DNA from: JACQFZ01 sp041485885
Lineage (GTDB): Bacteria; Pseudomonadota; Gammaproteobacteria; Acidiferrobacterales; Sulfurifustaceae
Assembly (NCBI GenBank): GCA_041485885.1
Contig: JBGPKL010000019.1
Span: 1-55,932 of the forward strand
Direction: 5' to 3'
Length of the DNA: 55,932 bases
Part shown: piece after piece, positions 25,377-33,916 of the stretch
Numbering within the stretch: the first letter of the stretch is position 1
How the letters are laid out: each line of letters starts with the position of its first letter
The notes under the pieces: generated by a model
What the model was told of the DNA's origin: nothing
Seen by the model: only the letters and a program-made list of their open reading frames with translations
The model's database searches: none
Program-made: the position numbers and the translations under genes

Positions 25377-26393
25377 ATGCTCGGGCCGGTGATGCTCGAT
25401 GTCGAGGGGGCGGAACTTACGGCGCTAGAGCGAGAGCGCCTGTGCCATCCGTTAGTCGGCGGGGTCATTCTATTTACGCGCAATTATCGCTCACCGGAGC
25501 AAATCAGCGTTCTCGTGCGCGAGATTCATGCGCTGCGGGAACCGGCGCTTCTGGTTGCCGTCGACCACGAGGGTGGGCGAGTACAACGTTTCCGCGAGGG
25601 ATTCACCGCGCTGCCCCCAGCGCGACGCTTGGGCAATCTGTACGACGAAAACCCAAAACGCGCCGTGCGCATGGCGCATACCGCCGGATGGCTGATGGCT
25701 ACCGAGCTTCGGGCTGTCGGGATCGACTTTAGTTTCGCTCCGGTGCTCGATCTCGATTGCGGCGTTAGTACAGCGATCGGCGATCGGGCGTTTCACTCCA
25801 ACCCCGATGCGGTCACCGATCTCGCCGGTTCTTATATTGCCGGGATGTCCGAGGCCGGAATGGCGGCAACGGGGAAGCATTTTCCCGGGCACGGGGCCTG
25901 TACCGCCGACTCGCACCATAGCCTCCCGACGGATGATCGTACGTACGCGGACATCTACGTGCAGGATCTCGTGCCGTTCGAGCGGCTTATCGAGCGTGGG
26001 CTCGCGGGCATCATGCCGGCACACGTGCTATTTCCCCGCGTGGATGCGCAGCCGGCGGGATTTTCCCGCTTCTGGCTCCAGGACGTGCTGCGCCGCCGCC
26101 TTAAATTTCAGGGAATCATTTTTAGCGACGACCTCTCCATGGAAGGCGCGAAGGGTGCGGGTGGGATGGTAGAGCGTGCCGAGTTGGCGCTCGAAGCGAG
26201 CTGCGACATGGTGCTCGTCTGCAACGATCCGGCCCGAGCCGGGGAAGTGTTGCAGCAGCTCACGCCGCGACCCGACGCGGCGTCGCAACTACGGCGCACG
26301 CGCATGCGCGGCAAGCCGACGCCGCCGCGAACCGAGCTGAGGGCGTCGGTCGAGTATCGCGAGGCGGTAAGGATGATCACCAACCTCGCGTAA
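25377..26393 (+). CDS. nagZ: Beta-N-acetylhexosaminidase NagZ
   Basis: A 338-residue glycoside hydrolase family 3 enzyme of cytoplasmic peptidoglycan recycling, removing N-acetylglucosamine from muropeptides. Motifs: VAVDHEGGRVQRFREGF, the catalytic loop KHFPGHGACTADSHHSLP with the general-acid His, and the nucleophile Asp in FSDDLSMEGAKG. Length matches E. coli NagZ (341). It is coupled to the YkuD gene upstream, making a small cell-wall pair. Confidence 0.95.
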   Translation: MLGPVMLDVEGAELTALERERLCHPLVGGVILFTRNYRSPEQISVLVREIHALREPALLVAVDHEGGRVQRFREGFTALPPARRLGNLYDENPKRAVRMAHTAGWLMATELRAVGIDFSFAPVLDLDCGVSTAIGDRAFHSNPDAVTDLAGSYIAGMSEAGMAATGKHFPGHGACTADSHHSLPTDDRTYADIYVQDLVPFERLIERGLAGIMPAHVLFPRVDAQPAGFSRFWLQDVLRRRLKFQGIIFSDDLSMEGAKGAGGMVERAELALEASCDMVLVCNDPARAGEVLQQLTPRPDAASQLRRTRMRGKPTPPRTELRASVEYREAVRMITNLA

Positions 26394-26481
26394 AATTTTC
26401 TCCGATCTTATTGATTCGTCCGCTGGATGTTCGATAATAGGGGTCAGCAACCGTTCTATCGTACGTGGAGGTAAACTACAG

Positions 26482-27333
26482 TTGATAGACCCGATCCGGC
26501 CGCTCAGGAAGCTCAAGCTTGAGAGCTTCAACAACCTAACGAAGACGCTGAGCTTCAACATCTACGATATTTGCTACGCCCCGAGCGAGCAGGCGCAGAA
26601 AGAGTACATCGCCTACATCGACGAGGCGTACAACGCCGAGCGCTTGAAGGGCATCCTCACCGAAGTCGCTCAGATCATCGGCGCCAATATCCTCAATATC
26701 GCGCACCAGGACTACGACCCGGAGGGGGCGAGCGTTACCATGCTCATCTCCGAGCTGCCGTTGAGCGAAGAGCCGCTCAACCCCGAGGCACCCGGTCCGC
26801 TCCCGGAACTCCACTACCATCGGCAAGCCCGCGTGCATCCCGACGCCGTGGTCGCGCATCTCGACAAGAGCCATATCACCGTGCACACGTACCCGGAGAT
26901 ACATCCGGACAACGGGATATGCACGTTCCGGGCGGACATCGACGTCTCCACCTGCGGGAAGATTTCGCCGCTGCGGGCGTTGAACTATTTGATTCACACG
27001 TTCGAGTCGGACATCGTCATCATCGACTATCGGGTGCGCGGCTTCACCCGCGACGTCAGGGGCACCAAGCATTACATCGATCATAAGATCAACTCGATCC
27101 AGAATTTCGTGGACAAGCCGACGCTCAATCGCTACCAAACGATCGACGTGAATGTGTATCAAGAAAATATTTTCCACACGAAACTCATGCTGAAAGATTT
27201 CAAGATGGACAATTATTTGTTCGGCGTGAAGGAATCCGAGCTCATTCCCGCTGACGCCAAGGTGGTGCCGCAACGGCTGAAGCATGAGATGCAGGAAATC
27301 TTCTACGGGACCAATATCGTCCACATGAACTGA
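26482..27333 (+). CDS. speD: S-adenosylmethionine decarboxylase proenzyme (E. coli type)
   Basis: A 283-residue SpeD that makes decarboxylated SAM for spermidine synthesis. The self-cleavage site LDKSHITVHTYPE is intact; Ser130 becomes the pyruvoyl group. The N-terminal LKLESFNNLTKTLSFNIYDI is the E. coli class. A GGAGGT site at 26466-26471 lies 10 bases before TTG 26482, which sets the start; E. coli SpeD is about 19 residues shorter. Spermidine synthase is not in the window. Confidence 0.94.
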   Translation: MIDPIRPLRKLKLESFNNLTKTLSFNIYDICYAPSEQAQKEYIAYIDEAYNAERLKGILTEVAQIIGANILNIAHQDYDPEGASVTMLISELPLSEEPLNPEAPGPLPELHYHRQARVHPDAVVAHLDKSHITVHTYPEIHPDNGICTFRADIDVSTCGKISPLRALNYLIHTFESDIVIIDYRVRGFTRDVRGTKHYIDHKINSIQNFVDKPTLNRYQTIDVNVYQENIFHTKLMLKDFKMDNYLFGVKESELIPADAKVVPQRLKHEMQEIFYGTNIVHMN

Positions 27334-27542
27334 CGCAGTACGGTCGACTTTTTCCGCTGTATGTAGGATCTAACGCAAATTGCGCGGAGCACCTCGGCGT
27401 ACACTACGGCACCGTGTGAGCCGGGCAGTGGGGCGGCGAAGAGAGCGTAATGTTTCAATGCAAAGACCCGACTCTAATCTCCTCTATCGTTGTGCTGACA
27501 GCCGCTGAGCCCGTTCAATTTCCAATCAAAAAGGGAGAGATC

Positions 27543-28370
27543 ATGCGATTAGCTAAGGTTTGTGTATTGGTCTGGTCGTTGGCCCCGGCATTTGTGGCGA
27601 GCGCCGCGTCCGAACAGGAGTTGTTCCGCGCGGCAAAACGCGGCGACGTGGCGGGCATTCAGGCGGCGTTGCGAGCCGGCGCGAATATTAATACCCGATT
27701 CGATATCGGCAAGACCGCACTCATCGTCGCCGCAGAAAATGGGCGCGATGCGGCGGTCGAGGTGCTGATGGATACCGGCGCGGATTTATATGCGTTGGAC
27801 AACAATAAGTGGGACGCGCTGACGCACGCGAGCGAGAGCGAACGCATTTCCACTCTCAAACTGCTATTGCGCAAGGGATACGATCCCTCCAAAAATAACT
27901 GGTTGGCACTATCGGTCATGCGAAGCCAGAACGTTTCGCGCCCGATCATTAGGAGTGGGAACCCTCGCTTGCTAGAAGCAAACAAGATACTCGAGAACGC
28001 GTACAAAAGTAGCGGTGGTGGAGCTGTCGGCGGATTCTCCGGCGGTTCGAGCCCGGTGACCGCTCGGGTCGGTGTGCGTGAGGACGCGGCGGAACCCATT
28101 CTTATCGATGTATCCGAGCGTAAAGTGACGCTAGAAAGCTTCAAGTCGGCCGCGACCAAGGCGTTTTCTCAACGCGGCTGGACGATCGTGACGAGCGAAC
28201 CGGAACAGATTACCGGGGCGATAAAGGAATACCGAGCGCGCATTTCGTTCAAATCCGGCGCGTTGATCAAGATCGCCTTCGTTGAGGGCTACGGTCAGCG
28301 TAGCCCTAATTGGTTGCTCAATTTGAAAAAAGATTTGGAGCAGGAGTTAAGTACAACCCCGGTTCGTTGA
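27543..28370 (+). CDS. Secreted ankyrin-repeat protein
   Basis: A 275-residue protein with a signal peptide (ending near VASAAS) and about three ankyrin repeats at residues 25-130: ELFRAAKRGDVAGIQAALRA, TALIVAAENGRDAAVEVLMD, DALTHASESERISTLKLLLR. The C-terminal part (about 175-275) is a separate domain with SFKSAATKAFSQRGWTIV and a final charged helix; I do not recognise it. ATG 27543 follows AAAGGGAGAG. Probably periplasmic; partner unknown. Confidence 0.8.
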   Translation: MRLAKVCVLVWSLAPAFVASAASEQELFRAAKRGDVAGIQAALRAGANINTRFDIGKTALIVAAENGRDAAVEVLMDTGADLYALDNNKWDALTHASESERISTLKLLLRKGYDPSKNNWLALSVMRSQNVSRPIIRSGNPRLLEANKILENAYKSSGGGAVGGFSGGSSPVTARVGVREDAAEPILIDVSERKVTLESFKSAATKAFSQRGWTIVTSEPEQITGAIKEYRARISFKSGALIKIAFVEGYGQRSPNWLLNLKKDLEQELSTTPVR

Positions 28371-28581
28371 CGGCGCCGACGCTGACATCGAGCCTCCACC
28401 GGCCTGGGCAGTCGGGCCAGGTTTAGATGTCGATGTTAACTGCGCGTTTGCGGCGTTGCGCCCATTTCACGGCCGCGCGGGATTCGACGGGAGGTTTTGC
28501 GCCGCCCTTCTCTTCACGCTGAGATTTCCCAACCGGGAGCGCTCGACTAAGTAATTCCATCTGGTATCGTCCACCCGGACG

Positions 28582-29226
28582 ATGAGCGCCACCTTCAATC
28601 CCGCTTGCCGCGCATGCCCGCGGCTTTCCCGGCATCTCGCGACTATACGCCGCGCCTATCCCGACTATCACGCGCGGCCGGTAGCGCCGTTTGGCGATGC
28701 GCGGGCGCGGTTGTTGGTTGTCGGTTTGGCGCCGGGGATGCACGGCGCGAACCGCACGGGGCGGCCGTTTACCGGCGATCATGCGGGTATCCTGCTTTAT
28801 CAGACTTTGCATAGGTACGGGTTCGCGAGCCAGGCGTTGGGTCACGATCCGAACGACGGGCTGCGGCTCATCGATTGTCGGATCACCAACGCGGTGAAAT
28901 GTCTGCCGCCGGAGAACAAGCCCTTGCCGGATGAAATCACCCGGTGCAACGGATACCTGAAGAACGAGCTGAAGGGATTGCGACCGGGAAGCGTCGTGCT
29001 CGCGCTCGGCACCATCGCGCACGGCGCCGTACTGAAAGCGTTCGAGCTTAAGCCCGGAAACCATTCCTTTGGGCACGGCAACGAGCACAAGCTACCGCAC
29101 GACGTCGTGCTGCTGGACTCGTATCATTGCAGTCGGTACAACACGCAGACAGGTCGCTTGACTGGCCGGATGTTTTCCGCCGTGGTATGTCGAGCGCGCA
29201 AGCGACTCGGTCAACCCCCACCCTAA
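28582..29226 (+). CDS. Uracil-DNA glycosylase, family 5 (UDGb) type
   Basis: A 214-residue iron-sulfur uracil-DNA glycosylase for base-excision repair. Motif 1 reads VVGLAPGMHGANRTGRPFTG, which fits family 5 (UDGb) rather than family 4. Cysteines CRAC near the N-terminus and KCLPPENKP, with TRCNGYL, could bind the 4Fe-4S cluster, and the C-terminal motif DSYHCSRYNTQTGRL is the family's H-x-S/N region. ATG 28582 follows weak purines. It is next to uvrC, another repair gene. Confidence 0.88.
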   Translation: MSATFNPACRACPRLSRHLATIRRAYPDYHARPVAPFGDARARLLVVGLAPGMHGANRTGRPFTGDHAGILLYQTLHRYGFASQALGHDPNDGLRLIDCRITNAVKCLPPENKPLPDEITRCNGYLKNELKGLRPGSVVLALGTIAHGAVLKAFELKPGNHSFGHGNEHKLPHDVVLLDSYHCSRYNTQTGRLTGRMFSAVVCRARKRLGQPPP

Positions 29227-29250
29227 CCCTCCCCCGCAAGCGGGGGAGGG
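29227..29250. repeat. GC-rich perfect hairpin
   Basis: 11-base perfect arms (CCCTCCCCCGC / GCGGGGGAGGG) with loop AA, directly after the glycosylase gene stop. A common proteobacterial intergenic repeat; may terminate or stabilise the transcript. Confidence 0.8.
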
Positions 29251-29288
29251 GATGGGAGGGATGCACGTAAAAGGAAACTCTGATTTAT

Positions 29289-29311
29289 CCCTCTCCCCTT
29301 GCGGGAGAGGG
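29289..29311. repeat. Second C/G-rich hairpin
   Basis: CCCTCTCCC / GGGAGAGGG arms with loop CTTGC, 40 bases after the previous hairpin and related to it. Together they form a two-hairpin cluster between the glycosylase gene and uvrC. Confidence 0.75.
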
Positions 29312-29357
29312 ACAGGGAGAGCGGGATTAATCAGAGCTTCCTTAATTATGATTGTCT

Positions 29358-29428
29358 ACCGCAGAGGACACAGAGCACGCGGAGGAGATCGAAGAAAAGG
29401 GAATAAACCCTCCGCGTCCTCCGCGGTG
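29358..29428. repeat. Dispersed palindromic intergenic repeat, copy 3 (diverged)
   Basis: Arms start ACCGCAGAGGACACAGAGCA and end CCTCCGCGTCCTCCGCGGT, with the same ends as copies 1 and 2 but different units. It sits about 40 bases before uvrC. Confidence 0.65.
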
Positions 29429-29468
29429 AAAAGTTATATTTCAAATTTTCCTTAGTGCATTCCAAATC

Positions 29469-31322
29469 ATGTCTGTCGATCTGAAGCAAACGACTAAAAA
29501 CTTGCCCCTTGGGTCGGGCGTGTATCGCTTCGTCGACGCGAAGGGTGAGGTCCTGTACGTCGGCAAGGCGCGTTCGCTGCGCAAGCGCGTGAGCAGCTAT
29601 TTCCGCGCGGCCGGGTATGCGCTATCGCCGAAGATACAGGCGCTCGTCAGTCACATCAGTGAAATCGAGGTGACGATCACGCACACCGAGAGCGAGGCGT
29701 TGCTCCTCGAGAATAATCTGATCAAATCGCTCAAGCCGCGCTACAACGTCGTGCTGCGCGATGACAAGAGTTATCCGTATATTTTTGTCTCCGAGGAGCA
29801 GGAATATCCGCGGCTCGCGTTTCACCGTGGCGCGAAGCGCGAGAAGGGACACTATTTCGGTCCTTATCCGTCCGCTTTCGCCGTGCGCGAAAGCCTGAGC
29901 ATGCTGCAAAAGGTGTTTCCCGTGCGGCAATGCGAGGACACGTTCTTTCGCACGCGCTCGCGTCCTTGCCTGCAATATCAGATAAAGCGCTGCTCGGGGC
30001 CGTGCGTCGGACTGATCGAGCGCGAGCGTTATCTCCAAGACGTGCGTCACGCGGTGCTGTTTCTCGAGGGCAAGAGCCGAATCGTCATCGATGAAATGAT
30101 GAAGCGCATGGAGGAAGCGTCCGTGCGCGAAGACTACGAGACGGCCGGTCTGTACCGCGACCGTATCGGTGCGCTCAAGCGCATCCAGGAGCGCCAATAT
30201 ATTACCGGCAAGGCGGGAGACGCCGACGTGTTCGCGGTCGTGATCGAGGGCGACATCGTCTGCCTTCAAGCGACGTTTATCCGCGGCGGTTTGAATCTCG
30301 GATCCAAGAGTTTTTTCCCGAAGGCTGGACGCGAGCCGCTGGCCGAGGAAGTTCTCGCGGCGTTTTTGCCGCAGTATTATCTGAGCGCCGCGGGCGCGGC
30401 GGGCAAGCCGATCCCGGAGCAGATTTATCTGAGCCACGGCGTCGCCGATAAAGAAATCCTGCAACGGGTGTTCAGCGAGCTCGCGGGTCACAAGACGCTG
30501 ATCTACCCGGCAGGGCAGGTGCGGGGCGCACCGCGGCGCTGGCTCGACATGGCGAAACGCAATGCCATCGAGGAACTGCGCCGCGCGGCGAACCATCGAC
30601 TCAATCTCGAGGCGCGCTTCGAGGCACTGCGGGTCGCGCTGGCGCTCGACGCCAGCCCGGAGCGGGTGGAGTGTTTCGACATCAGCCACATGATGGGCGA
30701 GGCGACCGTCGCCGCGTGCGTCGTATTCGACCATAACGGGCCGGTGAAGTCCGACTATCGCCGTTTCAACATTCACGGGATCGAGCCGGGCGACGACTAC
30801 GGGGCGATGACCCAGGCGCTCATGCGTCGCTACCGCCGGGTGAAGGAAGGAGAAGGTCGTTTGCCGGATCTGTTGTTGATCGACGGCGGCAAGGGGCAAG
30901 TCAGCGCGGCGGCCGCCGCGTTGAACGAGTTGCAGGTGGACGGATTGAAGCTCATCGGCGTCGCCAAGGGACGCGAGCGCAAGCCCGGTACGGAGCGGCT
31001 TTTCTTGTCCGGTGGTAATGTCCCCACTATACTGCCCAGCGATTCTCCGGCGTTGCATCTCATTCAACAAATCCGCGACGAGGCGCATCGCTTCGCGATC
31101 ACGGGGCACCGGCAGCGGCGCGGCCGGGCGCGCACGACGTCGCCGCTGCAGAGCATCCCCGGCATCGGCGACAAGCGCCGGCAGGCGCTACTAAAGAATC
31201 TCGGCGGCATGCGCGAAGTGGCGCGCGCGGGTGTGGAAGACCTCGCGCGCATCCCCGGCATCAGTCCGGCGCTTGCGCAACGCATCTACGACGCGCTCCA
31301 CGAGCAGGAACGACAATCATGA
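29469..31322 (+). CDS. uvrC: Excinuclease ABC subunit C
   Basis: A 617-residue UvrC, making the two incisions of nucleotide excision repair with UvrAB. N-terminal GIY-YIG nuclease (GVYRFVDAKGEVLYVGKARS), UVR motif near residue 205-240 (REDYETAGLYRDRIGALKRI), RNase H-like C-terminal nuclease (CFDISHMMGE, LLLIDGGKGQVS), and tandem helix-hairpin-helix at the end (IPGIGDKRRQALL, IPGISPALAQRIY). Full length. Its stop overlaps the pgsA start, as in the conserved uvrC-pgsA pair. Confidence 0.97.
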   Translation: MSVDLKQTTKNLPLGSGVYRFVDAKGEVLYVGKARSLRKRVSSYFRAAGYALSPKIQALVSHISEIEVTITHTESEALLLENNLIKSLKPRYNVVLRDDKSYPYIFVSEEQEYPRLAFHRGAKREKGHYFGPYPSAFAVRESLSMLQKVFPVRQCEDTFFRTRSRPCLQYQIKRCSGPCVGLIERERYLQDVRHAVLFLEGKSRIVIDEMMKRMEEASVREDYETAGLYRDRIGALKRIQERQYITGKAGDADVFAVVIEGDIVCLQATFIRGGLNLGSKSFFPKAGREPLAEEVLAAFLPQYYLSAAGAAGKPIPEQIYLSHGVADKEILQRVFSELAGHKTLIYPAGQVRGAPRRWLDMAKRNAIEELRRAANHRLNLEARFEALRVALALDASPERVECFDISHMMGEATVAACVVFDHNGPVKSDYRRFNIHGIEPGDDYGAMTQALMRRYRRVKEGEGRLPDLLLIDGGKGQVSAAAAALNELQVDGLKLIGVAKGRERKPGTERLFLSGGNVPTILPSDSPALHLIQQIRDEAHRFAITGHRQRRGRARTTSPLQSIPGIGDKRRQALLKNLGGMREVARAGVEDLARIPGISPALAQRIYDALHEQERQS

Positions 31323-31930
31323 TATGGAACGCCCCGAATGCGCTGACTTTCCTGCGGCTGATACTCATCCCGCTTTTCGTCATCGCGTACTATCTGCCGT
31401 ATGAGTGGGCGAATGTGTTGGCGGCGATTCTTTTTATCGTAGCGGCGATTACCGATTGGCTGGACGGATATCTGGCGCGCCGCCTACAGCAACTTTCCGC
31501 GTTCGGCGAATTTTTCGACCCGGTCGTGGACAAGCTCATGATCGTCGCCGCGTTGATCCTGATCGTCGCGGACGCGGAGATCACGCAACGCGTGCTCGAT
31601 GCGCGGCTTTTCGCCGTCGTCGTGCTCGTCATCATCGGGCGCGAAATCGCGGTTTCCGCTTTGCGCGAATGGATGGCTGAATACGGCAAACGCTCGCGCG
31701 TCGCCGTCTCGTTCGTGGGCAAGTTCAAAACCACGGCGCAGATGTTGGCGATTCCGTTTCTACTCTGGCGAGATCCGTTGTGGGGTTTGCCGGTGCTGCG
31801 CACGGGCGAAATCCTTCTGTACATCGCGGCCGCGCTTACGTTCTGGTCGATGCTCCACTATCTACGCATCGCTTGGGCGGACTTAATACACGCCGAACCC
31901 GGCGGACGTAACGGCCGCCGTTCAACTTGA
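31319..31930 (+). CDS. pgsA: CDP-diacylglycerol-glycerol-3-phosphate 3-phosphatidyltransferase
   Basis: A 203-residue inner-membrane enzyme making phosphatidylglycerophosphate. The CDP-alcohol phosphotransferase signature D-G-x2-A-R-x8-G-x3-D-x3-D is seen in DWLDGYLARR through GEFFDPVVDKL. Four to five membrane helices. ATG overlaps uvrC (ATGA). Followed by tRNA-Gly 38 bases later, the same order as in E. coli. Confidence 0.95.
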   Translation: MIWNAPNALTFLRLILIPLFVIAYYLPYEWANVLAAILFIVAAITDWLDGYLARRLQQLSAFGEFFDPVVDKLMIVAALILIVADAEITQRVLDARLFAVVVLVIIGREIAVSALREWMAEYGKRSRVAVSFVGKFKTTAQMLAIPFLLWRDPLWGLPVLRTGEILLYIAAALTFWSMLHYLRIAWADLIHAEPGGRNGRRST

Positions 31931-31968
31931 ACCGACCCGAGGCGGCGCTTAGAATGAAGACGTTTGAC

Positions 31969-32044
31969 GCGGGCATAGCTCAGTTGGTAGAGCGCAACCT
32001 TGCCAAGGTTGAGGTCGGGAGTTCGAGCCTCCTTGCCCGCTCCA
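31969..32044 (+). tRNA. tRNA-Gly (anticodon GCC)
   Basis: A 76-base cloverleaf with CCA encoded: acceptor GCGGGCA / TGCCCGC, anticodon stem CAACC / GGTTG around loop TTGCCAA, T loop TTCGAGC. It corresponds in position to E. coli glyW after pgsA. Confidence 0.97.
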
Positions 32045-32050
32045 ACTCCG

Positions 32051-32083
32051 AACGGGGAGGCGCCTAACGTCCTCCCCGTTTTT
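32051..32083 (+). terminator. Rho-independent terminator after tRNA-Gly
   Basis: AACGGGGAGG, a 10-base loop, CCTCCCCGTT, then TTT: a perfect GC-rich stem running into a T tract. It lies between tRNA-Gly and tRNA-Cys, which are co-transcribed in E. coli, so tRNA-Cys here probably needs its own promoter or read-through. Confidence 0.8.
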
Positions 32084-32142
32084 GCTGTACAGGGACGTGA
32101 GAATGCCGCGACTCGATGACTTAGGCGCGGCGGTTCAGTTAC

Positions 32143-32216
32143 GGCTGGGTGGCAGAGTGGTCATGCAGCGGCCTGCAAAGCCGTGTACGCCGGTTCAATT
32201 CCGACCCCAGCCTCCA
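32143..32216 (+). tRNA. tRNA-Cys (anticodon GCA)
   Basis: A 74-base cloverleaf with CCA encoded: acceptor GGCTGGG / CCCAGCC, anticodon loop CTGCAAA, T loop TTCAATT. It matches E. coli cysT in order. A partial copy of its 3' half lies at 39751-39783. Confidence 0.97.
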
Positions 32217-32528
32217 TTTTCTCATCCGAGAAAATCCAACAGCATCCAGTAACGTCAACCAAGCAGCTGCCGGAATAGGACGCGAGGCGCCGCCGGCAGC
32301 GCCGATGTGTATCCGCGGCTCGGCCCGACCAATGGGACACGGCTGCGGCCCAATGCGTGGTCGAACAGGCGGGCGGGTGACGGACGTGCAGCGCCGCGCG
32401 CTTACTTATAATTTTAGTAAGCCCGACCTGCACAATCCCCGGTTTATCTCTTCAGCGGCGCTGACGATCACGATTGGACGCAATATCTGCCGCAATCCAG
32501 ATCGGGCTAAGACGCGACTCGCAGGCGT

Positions 32529-33059
32529 TTATTTCGTCTGCGGGGCTTCCGAGCCGGCGGGGTTCTTGGCCGGCGCGTTGCCGGCGGCGAGTTGGGCTTT
32601 CAACCAGCCGGCGACGTCTTTTCCCAGCGTATCGGCGCAGCGCTCGAGCACGGTGCACGAGCCCTTGAAGCCGCCGAAGGCGCCACCCATCGAATCGCGC
32701 GCGCCGGCGAAGTTGGCGATTTCCTTGCCATCTTCAAACAGCTTGGCGGAGATCGCCACCTGCTTCCTATGACCGATGAAAGCGTTGCCGCTCGAAAACG
32801 CGCTCTCGATCCGAAGTTTTAGAAATCTGCCGCTGGGCGGCGCCTCGTCTTTTTCCGCCGTTGCCACTGGGATTCCGAGCGCCTCGGCGTGGCGCCGCAC
32901 TGCGTCGGCCTGATAAGTCGCGAGATTGCATTCGGTTTGGATGTTGCTCGGTATCGTGCTGGAAAATGTCGCGGCGGGGGCGATCATCACCGATGCGTCA
33001 CCAGCGAAACCGGTAATAGGAAAAATAACGGCGAGAAAAAATAAAAGATTCTTCTTCAT
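32529..33059 (-). CDS. Hypothetical secreted protein
   Basis: A 176-residue protein not recognised. It has a clear signal peptide (MKKNLLFFLAVIFPITGFAG) and a mature part with four cysteines or fewer, including one in NIQTECNLATYQADAV and two near FKGSCTVLERCADTLG that could pair in the periplasm. The region SGRFLKLRIESAFSSG reads like a beta strand pair. I start at the ATG at 33057-33059 because a strong site (AAGGGGGGATC) lies just upstream; the frame stays open further. It is the first gene past tRNA-Cys, on the opposite strand. Confidence 0.7.
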   Translation of the reverse strand: MKKNLLFFLAVIFPITGFAGDASVMIAPAATFSSTIPSNIQTECNLATYQADAVRRHAEALGIPVATAEKDEAPPSGRFLKLRIESAFSSGNAFIGHRKQVAISAKLFEDGKEIANFAGARDSMGGAFGGFKGSCTVLERCADTLGKDVAGWLKAQLAAGNAPAKNPAGSEAPQTK

Positions 33060-33163
33060 AGATCCCCCCTTGAGTTTTGATGTTTCTGACGCCAGAAGCT
33101 TACTTCCGATTTCGTTCGCCCACAACCAGCTATCGTTACGGACAGGAACGGGGCGAATAAAGA

Positions 33164-33219
33164 TGTCGGACCACGGATCGATTTGGGGGGAAGGGATTTT
33201 ATACTTCCTATACTTCCAC
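33164..33219 (+). promoter_or_regulatory. Shared leader/promoter element, copy 1
   Basis: About 56 bases before the gene at 33263. It matches 34931-34985, upstream of the gene at 35005: TGTCGGA, GATCGA, a run of six G, and TTTTATACTTCC in the same order, then TATACTTCC. The conserved TATACTTCC-rich end looks like a promoter core; the G run may be an operator or RNA element. Confidence 0.55.
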
Positions 33220-33262
33220 TGCGCGGTTGTGAACTTAGCGCTATCCGTAAAAGGAACTCACT

Positions 33263-33916
33263 ATGGAACAAATCTTCAATTCAACTCTTCGATTCGACAA
33301 CGCCCGAGTTGAAGAGACCCTCAGCCCGAGCGGACAGTCTGGCGACTGGACGCCACAGCCGGAAGTCGTAAAGTTCGATAGGCCTTTCGGGGCGCCGATA
33401 CCGGGAAAACCAAAAGATGTAGCGCAGGCGATAAGCGTGATCCTTACATCGCGCAGTCCGGGCGGAGTGCCGGTTGTCTCCGTCGTTGAAAACGTCGTTG
33501 CAACTAAATTTGCGTTCCGTGTTCGCAATGTCGATACGGTCGGTGGAAGTTGCGGATTTTACGCTGCCGCCTTTATTGAGAGCAGCGGCAACCCCGACAG
33601 CAACTCCGTACAGGAACTGTGGTTGGATCACGGTTCGGAAAAGCACGTGGAATCGTATTTTAAGGACGCGTCTTTAAGCGGCACTCCTTATCCCATCGCT
33701 CCGGGCGGTCAGAGTGGCCACCACGCCCACCCACACGCGACAAACTCGAACAGCTCGTGCGCACCATCACCCGCCCCGCCATCAGTGAGAAGCGCCTCGT
33801 GCCCCACCCGCGCATTCACCTCGCACGCTTTCACGGCGGCTTCGCCCCGGCCAGCCATCAACGCGCAGACATTACACCGAACGCCGCTCGGCGGTGGGGC
33901 GGGGCTTTACGTGTAG
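33263..33916 (+). CDS. Hypothetical protein with 3' end replaced by IS91 remnant
   Basis: A 217-codon frame. Residues 1 to about 152 look like a real folded protein (for example QAISVILTSRSPGGVPVVSV and GGSCGFYAAAFIES), which I do not recognise; there is no signal peptide. After TPYPIAPGGQSGHH the composition turns to Pro/Ser/Ala/Arg because the frame reads through an insertion-sequence fragment (33739-33885) in a different frame from the transposase. The gene is therefore probably truncated. ATG 33263 follows AAAAGGAAC. Confidence 0.55.
   Translation: MEQIFNSTLRFDNARVEETLSPSGQSGDWTPQPEVVKFDRPFGAPIPGKPKDVAQAISVILTSRSPGGVPVVSVVENVVATKFAFRVRNVDTVGGSCGFYAAAFIESSGNPDSNSVQELWLDHGSEKHVESYFKDASLSGTPYPIAPGGQSGHHAHPHATNSNSSCAPSPAPPSVRSASCPTRAFTSHAFTAASPRPAINAQTLHRTPLGGGAGLYV
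33739..33885 (+). mobile_element. IS91-family transposase remnant
   Basis: Read in the frame of 33739, the DNA codes DKLEQLVRTITRPAISEKRL then HPRIHLARFHGGFAPASHQR, blocks seen near the C-terminus of IS91-family (Y2) transposases. A gap between the two blocks shows internal loss. No start, ends or active-site tyrosines remain. Confidence 0.75.

Noticed and set aside
28423..29088. 221-codon minus-strand frame
   Set aside because: Antisense to the uracil-DNA glycosylase gene with no recognisable domain.
29622..31109. 495-codon open frame on the minus strand
   Set aside because: Antisense to uvrC, composition rich in R/H/A/L and D as expected of a shadow frame, no ribosome site.
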